The position numbers and the translations under genes were made by a program. The notes beneath the pieces were generated by a model. It was not told the DNA's origin. It did no database searches and was given only the letters and a program-made list of their open reading frames with translations. A stretch of 64,000 bases of DNA from contig NZ_CP048030.1 of assembly GCF_010092425.1 (NCBI RefSeq), forward strand, positions 2,057,501 to 2,121,500, in the 5' to 3' direction. Below are positions 61,029 to 64,000 of this stretch, piece after piece. Each line of letters opens with the position of its first letter. The stretch's first letter is position 1. The DNA comes from Sinimarinibacterium sp. NLF-5-8. Its GTDB lineage: Bacteria; Pseudomonadota; Gammaproteobacteria; Nevskiales; Nevskiaceae.

Positions 61029-63635
61029 TCAACCAAAGACCTGACCGCGTTTTTCCGGGTCAAAAGTCTTGACAAGCGGGCCGTCCTTCGGGGCTTTGAG
61101 CAAGAACGCCGCAAATGCTGGCAACAGAATCGCCGCAGCGAAAGCGTTGGCGATGAACATCAGCGTCAGCAAAATGCCCATGTCCACCTGGAACTGGAGT
61201 TCGGAGAACATCCAGGTGCACACCGTCGCCGCCAGCGTCAGCGCAGTCACGATCACCGCCTTGCCGGTCTGGTGCAACGTATCCACATAGGCGTCGTACA
61301 GCTTCATGCCTTTTTGCAGGACGTTTTCTTCCAGCACGCTGTAGATGTAAATGCCGTAGTCCACCCCGATACCCGCGGCAAACGCAGCCACGGCGATATT
61401 GGAGAACTTGACGCCGATGCCCAGCCAGACCATCACGGCGTAGGACACGACGTGCACCAGCGCCAGCGGCACCAATACACTGATCAATCCGGCAACACTG
61501 CGGAACGACAGTGCAATACACACGCCAATGCCGAGGAACAGCCACAGCAATACGGTGTATTCGGTGTCCTTGATCACGTCGTTGACGGCGGCCATCACCC
61601 CGACGTTACCGGTGGCCAGCTTGAACTGCGCCGGCGAATCCTGCGGCTGTTCGGCAATGAACTGGTTGATCGCAGCAATGATGTGATCAATGGTTTCGGC
61701 CTTGTGATCCTGGGTGAACAAGATCACCGGCATCGCACTGCAGTCCTCGTTCAGCAAGCCCGTGGAGCTGGGGAACGGCTGTACCGTGATTGCCAGCACC
61801 CCGGCTTCGCGCGGCAGGGTGTTGAACTTGGGATTGGTTTCGTTGTGCATGCTGTAAATCAGCTGCTGCAACTTGGGCAGCGACAGCGTGGACTGCACGC
61901 CTTCGGTGTTTTCCATCCGCCAGGCAAAGCGCTCCATCTGCGAGATGATGGCGTGATTGATACAACCATCCGCTTCGCCTTCGGCCACGATCTTGAGCTG
62001 ATCCACACCGATGGAGAAATCCTTGACGATGCGCGCAGAATCCTGGTTATAGCGCGCGTCCGGGCGCAGCTCCGGCACCCCATCGTGCAGTTCACCGATC
62101 TTCAGCTCGCGCGATTCCATATAGCCGTAAAACCACAGCGCCGCGCCACACAGCAGCACCACGGCAGCGACCGGCTTTTTGGTGATATTGGCCAAAAAAT
62201 TCCAGATCGGACGCAGCTTGGCATCACGGCGGCGCTGATATTCGCGAAAACCTTCAGGGTTTTTCAGGTGCGCAAACGTCAGCAAACACGGCAGCAGCAC
62301 TTTCTTGCACAAGACGATGGCAATCAACCCGAGCATGGCGTTGATGGCCATTTCCTGGATGATGTCGATCGGAATGAACAGCAGCGTGCCAAAGCCGACA
62401 AAGTTGGTACCCAGTGCCGACAGCGCCGGGATCACCAGACGGCGATAAGTGGCGACCGAGGCATCAAACGCATTCAGACCGTAGTCGGCTGATTCATACA
62501 GCCAGAAGTTGGTGATCTGAATCCCGTGCGAAGTACTCACCGCCAGCACGATGAACGGAATCAGCACCGCAAACGGATCAAGGCCATAGCCGAGCAGGTG
62601 CAGCAGCCCCAACTCCCAGATGACCGCAAGAATCCCGCAAAGCGTCGGCAGCGTAGCCACCTTGAACGAGCCGCAATACCAGGCCAGCAGCAGCCAGACC
62701 AGAAACACGGTCAGCCCAAAGAAGCTGAACACCTCGACGGTGCTGTCGGCGATATCACCCACGGCCTTGGTAAAGCCGATGATGAGCACATCCACGTCCG
62801 GGTTGTAATCGGCATTGTCTTGCTCGACCACTTCCAGCTGCGAGCCTTTGAGCGTGATCATGCCATCGCCCGACCCCGCTTCCGGCACCTGAAAGCTGCG
62901 GAAGTTGAACAGCGGCCCACGCTCATCGTGGTACAGCGTTTGCACGATGTCGCCCGCTTCGTATCCCTGGGTCGCTTCTTTGAGCTTGAATTGATACAGC
63001 TTGGGGTTGGTGAAGTGCTGGCGGATGTCTTCCAGCCGATGCGCAGTGGCGATGTAATCCAGCTTTTTGCCGGTGACCGGATCGCGTTCCAGCAATTCGG
63101 AGAACACCATCGCACCGCTTTGATCGTTGGCGACCAGACGACCAATGATGCCGGCTTTGGAAACATTGGATCTGACGCGCGCGATCATCTCGGGGGAGCC
63201 ATCAAACTCTGCCGGGACGACGTTACCGCCCTGAAAACCACCCTCGATGACTTCCAGATAACGCACATCGGGCGTAAAGATCGAGCTGACCCGCGAGCGG
63301 TCGATCCCCGGCGTGTAATACACCGCATCCGTGAGCTTGCGCAGCGTTGCCATGAAACCGGGGTCGTAGATATCGCCGCTCTTGCGCGTCAATGCGACCA
63401 GCGTCGTGTTGGCGCCGCCAAACTCCTTTTCATATTGCTTGTAAACCTGGATGTAGGGGTGCTGAAGCGGGATTTGTTTTTCAAACCCGGCATCAATCTT
63501 CAAATGGCTGGCCTGCCAGCCCAGCAATGCGGTGATCACAGCCATCACCGTCAACGTGATCCAGCGCTTGCTGAAAATCAGCGGCTCGGTCACACGAATA
63601 AATGCGTTGGCAAATCTGCTACGCGAATCAGCCAT
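61029..63635 (-). CDS. RND-superfamily transporter, MMPL/HAE3-like
   Basis: 868 residues: two homologous halves, each with one N-terminal helix, a large periplasmic loop and five further helices. TMs include LFFVWLLLA-like VFLVWLLLAWYCGSF and, in the second half, FAAGIGVDYGIYIYSVLEEN with the GxDYxI signature of RND helix 4. Size and halves resemble HAE3/MMPL transporters for lipids or hopanoids rather than three-component drug pumps; no membrane-fusion partner is here. First complete gene of the operon in the window. In this setting it may drive import or export of a hydrophobic compound. Confidence 0.88.
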   Translation of the reverse strand: MADSRSRFANAFIRVTEPLIFSKRWITLTVMAVITALLGWQASHLKIDAGFEKQIPLQHPYIQVYKQYEKEFGGANTTLVALTRKSGDIYDPGFMATLRKLTDAVYYTPGIDRSRVSSIFTPDVRYLEVIEGGFQGGNVVPAEFDGSPEMIARVRSNVSKAGIIGRLVANDQSGAMVFSELLERDPVTGKKLDYIATAHRLEDIRQHFTNPKLYQFKLKEATQGYEAGDIVQTLYHDERGPLFNFRSFQVPEAGSGDGMITLKGSQLEVVEQDNADYNPDVDVLIIGFTKAVGDIADSTVEVFSFFGLTVFLVWLLLAWYCGSFKVATLPTLCGILAVIWELGLLHLLGYGLDPFAVLIPFIVLAVSTSHGIQITNFWLYESADYGLNAFDASVATYRRLVIPALSALGTNFVGFGTLLFIPIDIIQEMAINAMLGLIAIVLCKKVLLPCLLTFAHLKNPEGFREYQRRRDAKLRPIWNFLANITKKPVAAVVLLCGAALWFYGYMESRELKIGELHDGVPELRPDARYNQDSARIVKDFSIGVDQLKIVAEGEADGCINHAIISQMERFAWRMENTEGVQSTLSLPKLQQLIYSMHNETNPKFNTLPREAGVLAITVQPFPSSTGLLNEDCSAMPVILFTQDHKAETIDHIIAAINQFIAEQPQDSPAQFKLATGNVGVMAAVNDVIKDTEYTVLLWLFLGIGVCIALSFRSVAGLISVLVPLALVHVVSYAVMVWLGIGVKFSNIAVAAFAAGIGVDYGIYIYSVLEENVLQKGMKLYDAYVDTLHQTGKAVIVTALTLAATVCTWMFSELQFQVDMGILLTLMFIANAFAAAILLPAFAAFLLKAPKDGPLVKTFDPEKRGQVFG

Positions 63636-63725
63636 GAAAAATACTCCCCCAAATCAACTCAAGCACTGCAAAAAAAACACCATAACGCGGAACCGCCTGT
63701 ACGCGCCCCACCCGTCAAAAACCCT

Positions 63726-64000
63726 TTAAAGCAGTGCAGTGAAATCCACTTTTTCACGCACCGCGCAATGGGGGCACGGCCAATCGGCAGGCAATGCGCG
63801 CCACCGCGTGCCGGCGACGTAACCCTCCTCCGGGCAGCCTTGCGCTTCGTCATAGATGTACTGACAGTTAGGGCACTGATAACGACTTGCTTCGACCGTC
63901 GCCGGCACTGCCGCAGCCGGCTGCGGCGCATCCGCCGTCGCCACTGGCGCATCACTGCGCGCCATCCAGCGTTGCAGCAGCCGTGCGCGCGCACTGGGCT
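63726..64000 (-). CDS. Rubredoxin domain, partial at the right edge
   Basis: The C-terminal 50 residues are a rubredoxin: YQCPNCQYIYDEAQGCPEEG and WPCPHCAVREKVDF provide the four Cys ligands of the iron. Before it is an Ala/Pro-rich linker. An ATG at 63965 would give a 79-residue protein, but the frame remains open to the window end (reading RARLLQRWMARSDAP), so this may be the tail of a larger protein such as an oxygenase-rubredoxin fusion. Probable first gene of the envelope operon; gap to the RND gene is 90 bases. Confidence 0.85.
   Translation of the reverse strand, partial: PSARARLLQRWMARSDAPVATADAPQPAAAVPATVEASRYQCPNCQYIYDEAQGCPEEGYVAGTRWRALPADWPCPHCAVREKVDFTALL

Overview
The window is high-GC chromosomal DNA from a free-living Gram-negative bacterium, most likely a gammaproteobacterium. 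Supporting signs are a one-piece PurL, an RluF-type pseudouridine synthase, UbiK next to ComM, a ppx/ppk1 pair, a biosynthetic arginine decarboxylase divergent from spermidine synthase, and many outer-membrane and lipoprotein signals. Placement near hydrocarbon- or steroid-degrading Nevskiales/Solimonadaceae-like bacteria is an inference from the envelope gene set at the right end. The hexamer GCGCGC is very common throughout. I see no rRNA, tRNA, CRISPR array, phage or insertion sequence.

Layout. 1-850: a frameshifted BrnT toxin at the left edge and an M15 peptidase. 849-4725 (minus): mtnC, mtnD, mtnB and mgtE in one operon, then rpmG-rpmB with their own terminator. 5079-10134: ppx and ppk1 (convergent) and ndh. 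10135-15253: a dispersed hairpin repeat, a small beta-barrel, a PpiC lipoprotein and an unrecognised exported protein, with two long non-coding stretches. 15254-21925: one gene for a 2223-residue protein that joins a sulfotransferase, several glycosyltransferases, a coiled coil, five 38-residue repeats and a zinc ribbon. 21993-34825: mostly housekeeping genes (rluF, purL, a hydrolase, a PhaC-like synthase, speA/speE, a DUF4124 protein, a P-II protein, ubiK, comM). 35114-43416: a flavoprotein, a DUF2062 protein, a urea transporter overlapping an MFS carrier, a cytochrome c5, rsmB with a 285-residue repetitive N-terminal extension, and metK. 43664-51619: yajQ, a SNF2/SWIM helicase, a YchJ-like protein, corA, an MpaB/DUF2236 protein, mdh and a cytochrome b561. 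51776-53218: an exported phosphoesterase. 53228-64000 (minus): an envelope operon of rubredoxin, RND/MMPL transporter, DUF1329, DUF1302, YCF48-like and a second DUF1302.

Functional links. MetK makes SAM, SpeE releases methylthioadenosine, and MtnB-MtnD-MtnC recover methionine carbon from it, so three separate loci belong to one cycle (mtnA, mtnK/mtnP, speB and speD are not here). Ppk1/Ppx set polyphosphate, and the PhaC-like enzyme suggests a second storage polymer. The right-end operon has the parts expected of a trans-envelope carrier for a hydrophobic compound: two outer-membrane barrels, a periplasmic lipid-binding-like protein, an inner-membrane RND pump, and a redox protein that could serve an oxygenase.

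The points most worth checking are the giant glycosyltransferase fusion, the duplicated DUF1302 envelope operon with a 374-bp tract differing at only 3 positions, the repetitive RsmB extension, the hairpin-rich rsmB-metK junction and the dispersed three-hairpin repeat family.
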